Part shown: positions 1-9,604 of the stretch, one piece after another
Position numbering within the stretch: the stretch's first letter is position 1
Layout: every line of letters begins with the position of its first letter
Notes under the pieces: generated by a model
The model's database searches: none
The model's input: only the letters and a program-made list of their open reading frames with translations
Told to the model about the DNA's origin: nothing
From: Chrysopilus asiliformis
Lineage: Eukaryota > Arthropoda > Insecta > Diptera > Rhagionidae
Direction of reading: 5' to 3'
Assembly (NCBI GenBank): GCA_964034945.1
Contig: OZ035960.1
Location: forward strand, 82,398,148-82,462,147
DNA: 64,000 nucleotides
Program-made: the position numbers and the translations under genes

Positions 1-64
1 TCCACTCCTTTCTCCGTATTAGATACGGTAGAGAGGGGCGTGGCGCCATGGGATGCAATGCATC

Positions 65-383
65 ACTTACAAATTTCTCAAAAATAATTCAGCTTCCAAG
101 TTGAAACCTTTTCTTTTTAACCCTTAATTTATGAGGTGAAAATATGCGTAAATGATGAGGTGGGGTCCACGTTCACTACGTTCTAATCACATACCAAATC
201 CGTGCTTTTAACTCGGCATGCAACACCATACTGTATGAAGGTACTGAAGATTTCAGAGTCACTGTGCTGAAAACATGAGAGATAGCAACGAGAGAAAAGT
301 CAATGTGGGTCCACTGGACCCACCTCATCAATTAAAGGTTAAATCATTTATAATTTACTTAATTTTGAAAAACTTTTGTAAGT
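65..383. mobile_element. candidate MITE with long imperfect inverted repeats
   Basis: The outer ends ACTTACAA (65-72) and TTGTAAGT (376-383) are complementary. A better inner match pairs TTTAACCCTTAATTTATGAG (117-136) with the reverse complement of 321-343. Together they give imperfect terminal inverted repeats of about 75 bp and no coding capacity. I could not assign a target-site duplication or a superfamily. The rest of 1-400 holds nothing else I recognise. Confidence 0.4.
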
Positions 384-531
384 AATCGATCTTTGTTATA
401 TTATAACGGAAAGTATATGGTGACCCCTGTAAATATGCATTTAATTATTCAGTCGCGACTGAGCTAAAACCAAAGGGAAAATCGTCTTGCCTTACGAAGC
501 AGAAATTCTTGTTGCATCTATGAGTTTTAGA

Positions 532-880
532 GTAGAAATAGATGATGCGATGGTTGGTACATAGGTTGGGTCGATTTGCTGTCGCAAGCGATAATTGTAT
601 AGTGTATGCGCACGAAATGACGGTTGGGCCCGATATCGCAACGTCGTACGTCGCTGAGCCAAAACCTGCGGTCGCATGCAGCAGATTGTATCAATTGTGG
701 TCTGCCATGCGACCGTCGATACGATATTATTTGTTCGATAGATATTTGCTAGTAAAAACTGATTCTGCGATCAAAATCGCAAGTAAATCGTATCGTGTGT
801 GTACTGTATACAACCGTCGGCCCGATATCGGTCCAACACAAGTCGGTACGACCATCGCAGCGTCTATTTCTATTTACCTT
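532..880. mobile_element. candidate foldback or MITE, about 350 bp
   Basis: The left arm near 532-560 (AAATAGATGATGCGATGG) matches the reverse complement of 842-876 (AAATAGACGCTGCGATGG), and the pairing continues inward around the two CGATATCG sites. The 116-codon plus-strand frame at 542-892 and the 61-codon minus frame across this palindrome have no recognisable domain, so I treat them as by-products of the repeat. No target-site duplication was identified. Confidence 0.45.
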
Positions 881-883
881 AAT

Positions 884-1475
884 ACAAAGTGAAGGAAACT
901 AAAACTGTGTTAACTGTCGATAAAAAGAGACGATGTGGATGCAAAATAAAATTTTTTTCATGTAAGCATAAGTCAAATAATATTGTGCTTTTATTTAAAT
1001 AACTCAAAAACTAACACGGCCGTTACACGAGAGTGTATAGTCTGTCGGTAGCACAGACTTCAAATGTCAAATTACTGACAATGAATTAGAAGACATTCAG
1101 CGAACTGGCAGTCAGTTCATTTTCAAAATGACTTCGATAGTAACACATGCTGCGAGTATATTGCTGTTGCAAGTTTTAGAAGATATTGAAAAAGATAAGA
1201 AAAGGGAAAATAGATGTTTTAGTTCATACCAAATCTATCAAGAACACTTTTATATTTAATTGAATATCAAATAACAGGAAAAGGAAATTTTGGGTCAACC
1301 CATTTTTGTGTAGAAGAGTGGATTTTGACCCTGAAAGCCAATTGCTAGCGGATCTCCTGTACGATGACAAGCAACAAAAGAATTTCACAAGGCAAATTTT
1401 TGCGAGATACACGATTTACCTCAAACTCTTCATTCTCCGCCATCTTGAAAGTCACAAATGTCAAATTACTGACAT
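884..1475. other. no gene recognised
   Basis: AT-rich DNA. The phrase CAAATGTCAAATTACTGACA occurs near 1056 and recurs at 1456-1475 just before the hAT MITE, so a diverged direct duplication is present. Short frames here resemble nothing I know. Confidence 0.5.
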
Positions 1476-1483
1476 GTCTGTAC

Positions 1484-2142
1484 CAGGGTTGGGACTTGAG
1501 GATGTGTAAAAGGTACTATTTTTGCCCAAAAAGGGTACTAGATTGAGATAATGTGGTACTAGATTATTTTTTAACTATCGTGCAACCAAAATCATTTTTT
1601 TATGCTTATTACACAGGAGTCAAGAAAAATCTAAATCTCGTAATTTTAGAGAAAAAATCCTTAACCCATATGGAATGACTTTTGAGCTGTAAATATAACC
1701 GTTCTCGGTCAAAAAATACTCTAAAAAAAACTCCAAAAACCAATAAAAAATGTCTAGATGTATTTGTTTTAAATTTTCGCTTTTATTTCAACTTTAAATT
1801 TTTGTATAAACTCCATCTAAAAACTTAAATTTTGAGAAGTATTTTGAGCTATTGCTAATATAAATCATATTTCCATGACCTACGATTGATTTTCATATCT
1901 CCCTTAATAAGACGAATTCAGTAGTCTTTAATTAAAGAGTTGTGGCGGGATCATTTAAAAAAGTACTTTTTTTCTAATACATAGAAAAGTGATGTCTTTT
2001 TAAAGGGAGCTATAAATTCAGATAAAATCATATTTTATATAAACCATGAAAAGGTACCAGATTCATGGGCTGTGGTACTAGGGTACTAAATGAGTCAAAA
2101 AGGTACTAGATCTAGTACATAGGGACTAAAGTCCCAACCCTG
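1484..2142. mobile_element. non-autonomous hAT element (MITE), 659 bp
   Basis: The ends are CAGGGTTGGGACTT (1484-1497) and its exact reverse complement AAGTCCCAACCCTG (2129-2142). They are flanked by a perfect 8-bp duplication GTCTGTAC at 1476-1483 and 2143-2150. The CAGGG start and the 8-bp duplication are hallmarks of the hAT superfamily. The interior is AT-rich, carries several GGTACTAGA motifs near both ends that could be subterminal transposase-binding repeats, and has no coding frame. It would need a transposase from elsewhere. Confidence 0.87.
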
Positions 2143-2229
2143 GTCTGTACTGACTACAAAAAAGTCCCGTCAGTACAGACTTGTCACTGCCACTAAGCAT
2201 TTACACGAGACTGTGTCAGCGACTGTGTC

Positions 2230-2380
2230 ACACCGTGTCTTCACTTGGGATTTTTCATCGCAGAGATTTTTGATTGACCAATTAGAGCTCGAGTTGATGA
2301 CGATATCGCCGTCAACTCGGGCTCTGATTGGTGAATCATAAAATCTCTGCGATGAAAAATCCCAAGTGAAGACACGGTGT
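2230..2380. mobile_element. near-perfect 150-bp foldback element
   Basis: The arm CACCGTGTCTTCACTTGGGA (from 2231) and its continuation through about 2271 is the exact reverse complement of 2340-2379. The middle also pairs imperfectly around a centre near GATATCGCCG, so the whole segment can fold into one hairpin. Arms without divergence suggest a young foldback MITE. A GTGTCA-type duplication may flank it but overlaps the arms and cannot be fixed. Confidence 0.72.
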
Positions 2381-2382
2381 CA

Positions 2383-2836
2383 GCTCTACATGTAGAGGCC
2401 GTGTAAGATGCCGTGTAAGAGGCCGTGTAAGATCCTTATCTGAAAACTTCTTTAGGAAGACATGTACATGATTTGGTTTTGAGCAATTCTATAACATATT
2501 GTAATACTCATACCTATTTGAAGAAAAATGCGCGGTTTTCATGTTTAAGAAAACTATTCTAGAAATTAAAATTCTTTTCGGGTTATCATTTCTCTTTGGC
2601 TACGTTACTTTTATCATCACGCAAGAGTTTAAAAAAGCAATCCTAATCGTTACTTCCAAGTCAAAAAAAAATGCTGCTGGCGAAATTGGCAGGAACTTGC
2701 ATTTTTATTGTCCTTTTTGAGATTTTAATGCTTGTGTTTAGTGCATTGCATCTCTTCTTTTTTAAATTATTATTCCTTTGTAATAATTTCACGGTTGGTA
2801 GAATTTTTTACAAATATTTATACCCGATGTGAAATA
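2383..2836. other. no gene recognised
   Basis: It begins with three near-tandem copies of GCCGTGTAAGA (2398-2435), followed by plain AT-rich DNA up to the mariner element. Confidence 0.5.
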
Positions 2837-3750
2837 AAGGGTGGTTAAATTTTAAGGGCCGATGTTGAATGTGAACCACACCTAAACGTCAAGTTTTTTT
2901 CTGCATTTCATTTGACATTTCTCAATTTCAGACTAACTCAATTTGAACCATGGAAAGACACACAATCGAATGGCCGCCGCGACCTCGGCGGCACACCTCC
3001 ATCCGATGGTCCAAATTTTCGATGACGCTGAGGCATAATTGAGGTTCTATGCCGTTAATGTGCCGAATTATCTCATCCTTTAGCTCTTGAATTCTTGCTG
3101 GCTTATCGACGTACACCTTTTCTTTCAAATAACCCCAAAGAAAGAAGTCCAACGGTGTCAAATCACATGATCTTGGCGGCCAATTGACATCGCTACCACG
3201 TGAGATAACACGGCCGCCATTAAATTTGTCGCGCAAAAGAGCGATTGTTTCGGTAGCTGTGTGGCAAGTGGCATCGTCCTGTTGAAACCACATATCGTCC
3301 ACATCCATATCTTCCAATTCGGGCCATAACAAGTTCGTTATCATCTCACGATAGCGAACACCATTCACAGTAACTGCCTGACCGGCCTCATTTTGGAAAA
3401 AATACGGCCCGATGATGCCGCCAGCCCATAAACCGCACCAAACAGTCACTCTTTGTGGGTGCATTGGTTTTTCGACAATCACTCTTGGATTATCATTCGC
3501 CCAAATGCGGCTGTTCTGCTTATTGACGAATCCACTGAGGTGAAAATGTGCCTCATCACTGAAGATGATTTTCTTCGAAAATTTTCATAATAAGCCTGAA
3601 TAACTTTAACGCGTTGCTCGATTGTGTATCTTTCCATGGTTCAAATTGAGTTAGTCTGAAATTGAGAAATGTCAAATGAAATGCAGAAAAAAACTTGACG
3701 TTTAGGTGTGGTTCACATTCAACATCGGCCCTTAAAATTTAACCACCCTT
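2837..3750 (-). mobile_element. DD41D-like mariner element, internally deleted
   Basis: This element of about 914 bp is bounded by TA at 2835-2836 and 3751-3752. Its terminal inverted repeats are 133 bp long (2837-2969 and 3618-3750) with very few mismatches. A TA target and long inverted repeats fit the Tc1/mariner superfamily. The transposase frame reads on the minus strand, and its first codons lie inside the right repeat. The body lacks most of the N-terminal DNA-binding domain, so this copy is non-autonomous. Near-identical repeats suggest a young insertion. A much older relative lies at 7371-8433. Confidence 0.9.
2928..3637 (-). pseudogene. mariner transposase remnant (DD41D type)
   Basis: The cut-and-paste transposase starts MERYTIEQRVKVIQAYYEN at 3637. 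It then jumps by deletion plus frame change to the catalytic core, KIIFSDEAHF, near 3585-3556. The open part (2928-3482) carries WFQQDDATCHT, then WPPRSCDLTPLDFFLWGY, which supply the second and third catalytic aspartates. I count 42 residues between them, one more than the usual 41 of the DD41D group, because of an extra glycine after KFN. Nearly all of the N-terminal helix-turn-helix region is missing. The C-terminus runs into the left inverted repeat and ends in residues (VQIELV) that are the mirror image of the 5' region. Confidence 0.88.
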
Positions 3751-3752
3751 TA

Positions 3753-4235
3753 TATAGTAAAAAATCTCTGAAGAACTGAAAAATCTTTATCAACAAATAC
3801 TTTTTTAAGAAATTTAAAAATTTGTCGCAAGTAAAATAATTATGGAAAGATGAAAAAGGCAAATACACAAGACATTTTTTGCTTATCCTCGGGCGTTTAA
3901 AGCGTTTAACCCCTGAAGATAGGCAAAAATTACCTGTTGTTTTTATTGGATTCACTAGACAGAATCAGTTTTCGTCTAGGTTAGAGCACCTTGATAACCA
4001 GAGTGTTGTAATTTGAAAGTTTTGGCGCTTGTTTCAAAATATTTTTTTATAATCACATAGATCCACAAAATAACAACTGTAACCTTTTAATATGGAAATA
4101 TTGCTTATTATTTGAGGGTTAGTAAAAATTGAAATTGCGCAAATTGCTTAAAACATAGAAAAGAAAGTAAAAAATTCCTTACGATACACACAAATTTCAA
4201 AAGTTCATATTCGAGAGGATTGACCACACTTAAGT
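3753..4235. other. no gene recognised
   Basis: AT-rich DNA with no inverted repeat, TE motif or coding frame I can support. The 78-codon minus frame at 3719-3955 overlaps the mariner end and has no recognisable content. Confidence 0.5.
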
Positions 4236-4238
4236 TAT

Positions 4239-4372
4239 TAAGGCCCGTTTGCGCGTATTATTCTTAAAAAAATTAAGTTGTGGTTAGCCTACTTAAACCG
4301 TAGAAATTCTTCGACTTAAATTTTTTAAGTTGTACATAAGTTGCTAAGTTTTGTTGGTGCAAACGGCACTAA
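4239..4372. mobile_element. possible short MITE, about 135 bp
   Basis: AAGGCCCGTTTGCGCG at the left matches imperfectly the reverse complement of TTGGTGCAAACGGCACT at the right, and the interior contains TTAAGTT-type inverted motifs. The match is short and no clear duplication flanks it. Confidence 0.3.
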
Positions 4373-4399
4373 GTCGCTCTAGTCTAGGCTAGGCATTTA

Positions 4400-4798
4400 A
4401 GAGCCAACCAAAGTGCTTCCGATCCGTTTCGGTTCCGTAAAAACGTATCGAACGGAGACCTGCCTATAGTGCGACCGCTACGTTTCGGAATCTGACATTT
4501 CGACCACTGTTTTGATTGTGTCTTTTGATCGAAATAAGCAATATTGAACTAAAAAGTAAGTTCTGGTTTATTTTGTAATTTAAAATATAATAATTCAAAT
4601 ATATGAATATATTAGGTTATGTGCGTGTGTCAAATTTAGGGTTTGAGGTTATGCAATCCGTTTGAGATGGATTTTTGCGAACTCTTCCGTTACGTTCCGC
4701 TCCGTTTCGCAGACTATGGGTAGCAACGTTGTTGGTCGTATGTTCAACTTTGACAGCTTACCGAAATGGAATGGATCGGAAGGACTTTGGTTGGGCCT
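4400..4798. mobile_element. MITE with 3-bp TTA duplication (PIF/Harbinger-like)
   Basis: The left end AGAGCCAACCAAAGTGCTTC and the reverse complement of the right end (AGGCCCAACCAAAGTCCTTC) match, and the similarity continues to about 40 bp. TTA flanks it at 4397-4399 and 4799-4801, as in PIF/Harbinger insertions. The 399-bp interior has no coding frame. It is non-autonomous, and a few mismatches between the arms suggest moderate age. Confidence 0.68.
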
Positions 4799-4801
4799 TT
4801 A

Positions 4802-5826
4802 GTGAAAAGATTGCTTTAAATAGAGATATTCAAAAAGCTTAGTTTGTTCATTGTAAACTCAGTAAAGCCTTTTGCTTCATTTCATTTATCATTGAGGGCG
4901 CGTAAGCAATACTTTGTTATTAAGGGTGCGTAATACAAAAATATCCAAATCAAACCGTACGACATTTATTTCACCCAGACCCACTATAAAATTTTATATT
5001 CTATTCAAATCCATTTGTCGCGCTTCGTCACTACAGAAAAGTTGTGAAGACAGGGGTACTATTTAGAATTAAGTTTTACATAACTTCAATACATCAAATT
5101 TCAATCGGAATACTTCTTTCCCCCTCTCCCATACAACTAAATCTGTTGTTTATTTGCGATTTTCTCGTTGATTTAAACTTTTTTTAGTACACCAGTATGG
5201 GATCAAAGAAAATTAAGCGAAAAGGTTGGGACGGATTTTGTTTGTGGCTCAAACTTTCCAATAAAACTGGAATTAGAATGGGAATTAGCATGCAAGTAGA
5301 CCATTTCGCACACACATTATTAGTTATTTAACACATTGAATGTGATAATTTTTTTTTTACAAAAAGTGTGATTTTGAATAATTTTTTGTTTTGTTTGGGT
5401 AACAAAGGCTTTAAATCAGATTTTTATATTTTTCATTGACTATAAAAAAAAATAAAAGCCGGAAAATTATATCAATTACAAAATATTATTTGCATATAAA
5501 AAAATGTGAAATAAAATAAACGAACAGAGGAAAATGGTATAGGTAATAAAATAATTAAAATTCAAAACTTATCTTCCACAAACGTTCAGTCATCACTGAA
5601 TAGTGAATAATTGAATACCGCAATACCGTTTACCATAAGTGAAAAAGTACAGCGAATATTTCAAAATATAAAAATGCAAGCCTTATTATTTGCTTTAACA
5701 TTCGATTTCATAGGTAGAACAGTTCATCGAACTTTGATATTCATAAATTAAAAATAGTCTGCATTCAATAATTGACGGGAACATCCGTTCGTGTCTTAAC
5801 ACGATTAGAATTCTAATTATGCAGAA
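4802..5826. other. no gene; fragment of a dispersed repeat
   Basis: About 5050-5190 resembles the dispersed family described at 31360-31880 (a module of the type TTTACATAACTTCAAT, CAATCGGAATACTTC, then TCTCCCATACAA). The rest is AT-rich with no supported feature. Confidence 0.45.
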
Positions 5827-6287
5827 TTACTTATAGACCAAACCGCGGATTGCATCACACAAAAAAATATGATAACAATTCATTACGGGTAGATTCAAGG
5901 AAGAAGTCGTGCGCGCGTGCAGCTGCACGAGAGGGCCAAGGAAAAATATACCGTGGAGGAATAAGTTGGGAAATTTCGGTGGAACATTTTCCATGGAAAT
6001 ATCTATAGAATATGCTGAGGACCCCAACAGAGCGACTATGCTCGAGAGACGGTAATAAATCTGTCAAAGACTTGTCTCCAATCAATCGGATCGGACGTTT
6101 TTGAATTCGACCCAGCAGGTACAGGACAGTTTTTGGTCTCCAGCCCAAATGTGCGAATTATACTCAAGTTTCGGTCGAATATAGGTCTTGTAGATGCTAA
6201 GCACGTCGATTGGTGCGAAATATCTTTTACAGCGTCCCAAAAACCCCAGGCACTGCGGTGACATACAAACAAAACAATTTTTTGCAA
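5827..6287 (-). pseudogene. non-LTR retrotransposon RT C-terminal remnant
   Basis: Read on the minus strand and across at least one frameshift near 6140, this encodes the region after the reverse-transcriptase catalytic core. LGFLGRCKRYFAPIDVLSIY and TYIRPKLEYNSHIWAG are followed by RIQKRPIRLIGDKSLTDLLP and LEHSRSVGVLSIFYRYFHGK. This ordering is typical of the thumb and C-terminal region of Jockey/CR1-like ORF2 proteins in insects. The catalytic YADD box and everything upstream are absent, as are the 3' end and any poly(A) tail, so this is a dead internal fragment. The exact clade is uncertain. Confidence 0.72.
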
Positions 6288-6990
6288 TTTTCTCGAAAAC
6301 GAAGGCTCAAATTGAAAAATTTATAAAGGTAAAATGTGTTTAGAATTTTACATAACTCAAATATATTGAAATCCAGTTGGACCACTCCTTCCTTCCTGCC
6401 TCATACAAACTGAATACTTTTTTTTCGAACCGCCAAAATCATGTTTGGTCTTTGACATCTCCTGCTTGCGTGTATTGAGCACTAGGCCGGTTTGCTCCTT
6501 TGATGAATCATAGTTAAAATGAGGATACATGAGGATACAGTTCAAAAGATGTTTGTCAAACTAGTTTTTTACTTAACTTTTACGTAATTTTGACAAAAAA
6601 AAACTTTTATTTGTAAATTTTTGTTTTTTATAAAATGAATATAAAAAAATAGAAAAATCTAAATAAAAGAAAATAAAAATTCCGTCAACGGAACTTGAAC
6701 CTGCGAACTTCAGCCCATGGGTCTTACGTTTTTGCCGCGAGGTTGTTCACACGTCTTTTGAAGATAGTGTTAAAGTTAAGATGTTTGGTTATTTGCTGCC
6801 ACACAACATTCGATAAAATATTTTACTTAGTTAACTTTTATTTTAACAGACGGATGGACAGACAGACATGCGGAAATCAAGATCTTTTGTCATCCCTAAG
6901 ACCCTGGAGTAGTTCATTTTTGTCTCCGATGATTGGTTCGATGCGTTACAGACGATATACAAAATCGAATATAATATAGTATAACCTATA
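6288..6990 (+). repeat. degenerate copies of the dispersed GACA-core repeat
   Basis: 6285-6410 carries the family module TTCTCGAAAACGAAG, AAAATGTGTTTAGAATTTTA, then TTGGACCACTCCTTCCTTCC. 6845-6870 carries the short core GGACAGACAGACATGCGGAA. A possible tRNA B-box (GGTTCAAGTTCCG on the minus strand, near 6690) lies between them and could mark a decayed tRNA-derived SINE, but no full tRNA fold is visible. Confidence 0.45.
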
Positions 6991-7370
6991 GAGTATAAAC
7001 AAATATGAATAAGGCGCAGGGGCGTAGATAAGGAGATTTACTTTCTGGAAAAAATCCAGGGACAGAAGTTGGGACAGAATAACTAACTGAGTGATCAAAC
7101 AATGTCTCCACATAGGATAAATCGTAACTGCCAGTAGGTAACTAAATTCGGTTTTGTTAATTACTGTTAAATAGAACGAAAATTTTATATATTTATTAGA
7201 TAGATAAATATCTACAAGTGTTACTGGCAATTACAACAATATAAACTGGATATGTTAATCCATTTTGGAAAGTTTTTCTAAAAATTTAGCGAAATGTGCG
7301 TTATTTTCCACATGGTATGAAAAATAATATTGAAATAAATATCCAGTATAAAAAGTCAAGTAGAATACTT
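6991..7370. other. no gene recognised
   Basis: AT-rich DNA. The 94-codon minus frame (6946-7230) resembles no family I know and has no supporting signals. Confidence 0.5.
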
Positions 7371-8433
7371 CAGGGTGTTCCAATGGCTGGGACCGATGTT
7401 AACACAAAATAAGACAATGATATTTGTTAAATTTTTTTAATTTCTTTATTGAATCATGTTATTTGACACATGGCAATTATTTGTGAAAGATAATATCGCT
7501 CAAATGTTTGCCAAGGCTGCGGCGGCATAGGGTAAAATATCCAGATCTGAGCCCCGGCACCAGTTCTGAGCACCCCTGTTAATTTTCCGGTTAAAACAAG
7601 AATTGCGCGCGATTGAGCCGATTAAACCACATTTCACAACGTGATGAAACCAATTATTCTTCGAATTCAGTTCTTATTTCTATAAGTTACCAGGCGCACT
7701 TAATTTAATACGGGGGGCTCAGAACTGAATTTTGGGATAATTTCCACATTTACACATAATTCTTTTTTTTATCCATATTGTTGAGGAAAATGTATATGTT
7801 AATTTAATTTAAACATTCCATACTTTCGACCAGTAAATATAAGTTTCTCAGAAAGTATACGGAAGACAAAGAAAATATGGTATGAAGTGAGAAAAGGCTT
7901 AAGGGGCTCAGATCTGGGTATTTTACCCTATCTCCACTCGATGGTCAAAATTTTTGATAACATCTCTCCTCGATCTCACGAATGTGAATTATTATCTCAT
8001 CTTTCAGCTGTTAAATTGTTGTTGGCTTGTTGACATAGACCTTACTCTTGAGATAACCGCAAAGGAAGAAGTCCAAATGCGTCAAATCGCACGATCTTGG
8101 TGGCCGAATTGATTTCGCTGTTTCGAGAGATAATGTACCCTGGCAACTTCTTATTCAATAAATCCATTGTTGCATTGGCTGTGTGGCATATGGCGCTATC
8201 CTGTTAGAATCAAGAAAACCAAAAAGTAGGTTATCATTAAAAATCACGAAGTGCCGGAAATGTATTTTTGTTTGAACATTCATTTTCGTAATAAGTTTCA
8301 ACATCTTTAACACGTTCGATTGTTAATTTTTTCATTGTTGAAATTACCAAGCACTGAACTGAAAACAGATATCAAAAATCATTAGACGTTTAAGCCTCAA
8401 TCACATTTAACATCGGTCCAAGAACATCCGATA
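7371..8433 (-). mobile_element. old DD41D-type mariner remnant
   Basis: The end regions share GGACCGATGTTAA (left, about 7390-7402) with its inverse TTAACATCGGTCC (right, 8407-8419). A minus-strand transposase remnant begins MKKLTIERVKDVETYYEN near 8335. It continues, with stops and frameshifts, to PPRSCDLTHLDFFLCGYLKS near 8105-8040 and LKDEIIIHI near 8005. It is collinear with the younger copy at 2837-3750 but strongly diverged. A 399-bp MITE interrupts it at 7530-7928. The exact ends are uncertain by about 20 bp. Confidence 0.72.
7530..7928. mobile_element. TA-flanked MITE nested in the mariner remnant
   Basis: The left end GGGTAAAATATCCAGATCTG continues GAGCCCC, and the right end is its inverse with one or two mismatches (GGGGCTCAGATCTGGGTATT then TTACCC). 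TA flanks it at 7528-7529 and 7929-7930. Removing it rejoins mariner sequence (GCGGCGGCA with TCTCCACTCGATGGTC) that aligns with 2990-3010 of the younger copy, which confirms the insertion. An inner pair CAGTTCTGAGCACCCC and GGGGGGCTCAGAACTG is also inverted. There is no coding frame. A TA duplication suggests a Tc1/mariner-superfamily source. Confidence 0.83.
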
Positions 8434-8440
8434 TAACTAG

Positions 8441-9172
8441 TTTTGATTAATTAAACATGGCGAGATATGCACTACTTTCACGCAATATGCATAAATAATC
8501 TTAAACAACATTTTCTTTATTGTTTCAAAGGGAATTTCAATCCCCTTTGAATCAATTCAGTTTTAAAATTATGTTAAGTAGTTAGATAGGAATGATAAGG
8601 ATCAAACTGACAAATAAATTAAAAGCATCATCTGCATGAAGGAATATCATTAATCGGGAAAGCACAGTTTTACTAGAATAGGTCAACCCAAAATCCGCGA
8701 AGAAATAGGCCAGGCCTCGGCACCATGTATGTAGTGATTTACTAATACTCGAAGAAATTTTATGTTTCTTCATATACTATAACACAAAATGAGAAAACGC
8801 ATCTTTTTCATTTTTTACGCTCTTTCGCTTTTGATGGAGATGTCTAGGAACAGTGGACTACAGAATTTATCATGATGCGATTACAAAAAAATAATAAGTT
8901 CCGTCGTGCAAAAAAACTTGTGGGGACGTTTTTCCGGTTCTGTGCTTCGAAAAAACATGCGCTAGATTGCATTATATTACCTGATAGGAAAGCTATTAAT
9001 GAACTTGAAAGACTAAAAAGCTCATAAAAATTGTGAAAAATTACTGTTTCAAAATTGTTTCTTTCATACTTTTATACTCCAGCCATACGTAATGATTTTG
9101 AAGCCATACCACCCAAAGATACATGTGAACGTGATGGGGACGAAGTACCCTCGCCCAAGAGTTTTCAAAGCC
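8441..9172. other. no gene recognised; 3' flank of the hAT gene
   Basis: 8441-9040 holds nothing I recognise. 9041-9172 lies beyond the 54-bp array and may include the hAT element's 3' end, but I could not match a terminal inverted repeat to the other side. Confidence 0.45.
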
Positions 9173-9604
9173 AAATCGGGGAGTTTGATATCTGGCAGGC
9201 CCCCTCGCCTCTGCCATTTCGAAGTTAAATCGGGGAGTTTGATATCTGGCAGGCCCCCTCGCCTCTGCCATTTCGAAGTTAAATCGGGGAGTTTGATATC
9301 TGGCAGGCCCCCTCGCCTCTGCCATTTCGAAGTTAAATCGGGGAGTTTGATATCTGGCAGGCCCCCTCGCCTCTGCCATTTCGAAGTTAAATCGGGGAGT
9401 TTGATATCTGGCAGGCCCCCTCGCCTCTGCCATTTCGAAGTTAAATCGGGGAGTTTGATATCTGGCAGGCCCCCTCGCCTCTGCCATTTCGAAGTTAAAT
9501 CGGGGAGTTTGATATCTGGCAGGCCCCCTCGCCTCTGCCATTTCGAAGTTAAATCGGGGAGTTTGATATCTGGCAGGCCCCCTCGCCTCTGCCATTTCGA
9601 AGTT
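9173..9604. repeat. eight identical 54-bp tandem repeats
   Basis: Eight head-to-tail copies of a 54-bp unit span exactly 432 bp. The first differs slightly at its left edge (CCAAATCGG rather than TTAAATCGG). The unit is a multiple of three, so several frames stay open across it. The minus-strand reading MAEARGPARYQTPRFNFE repeated eight times and its plus-strand counterpart are artefacts. The array begins at the stop codon of the hAT transposase, and each unit repeats the gene's final codons (CQI, PI, stop). No divergence means very recent expansion. Confidence 0.96.

Noticed and set aside
6670..6760. tRNA gene or tRNA-derived SINE on the minus strand (B-box-like GGTTCAAGTTCCG)
   Set aside because: No convincing A box, acceptor stem or anticodon arm could be folded around it, and no poly(A) or second copy was seen. 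At most a decayed remnant.
8850..9040. CAGTGGACTACAG near 8851 as the terminal repeat of the hAT element
   Set aside because: No inverse copy was found beyond the other end of the gene and no 8-bp duplication supports it.
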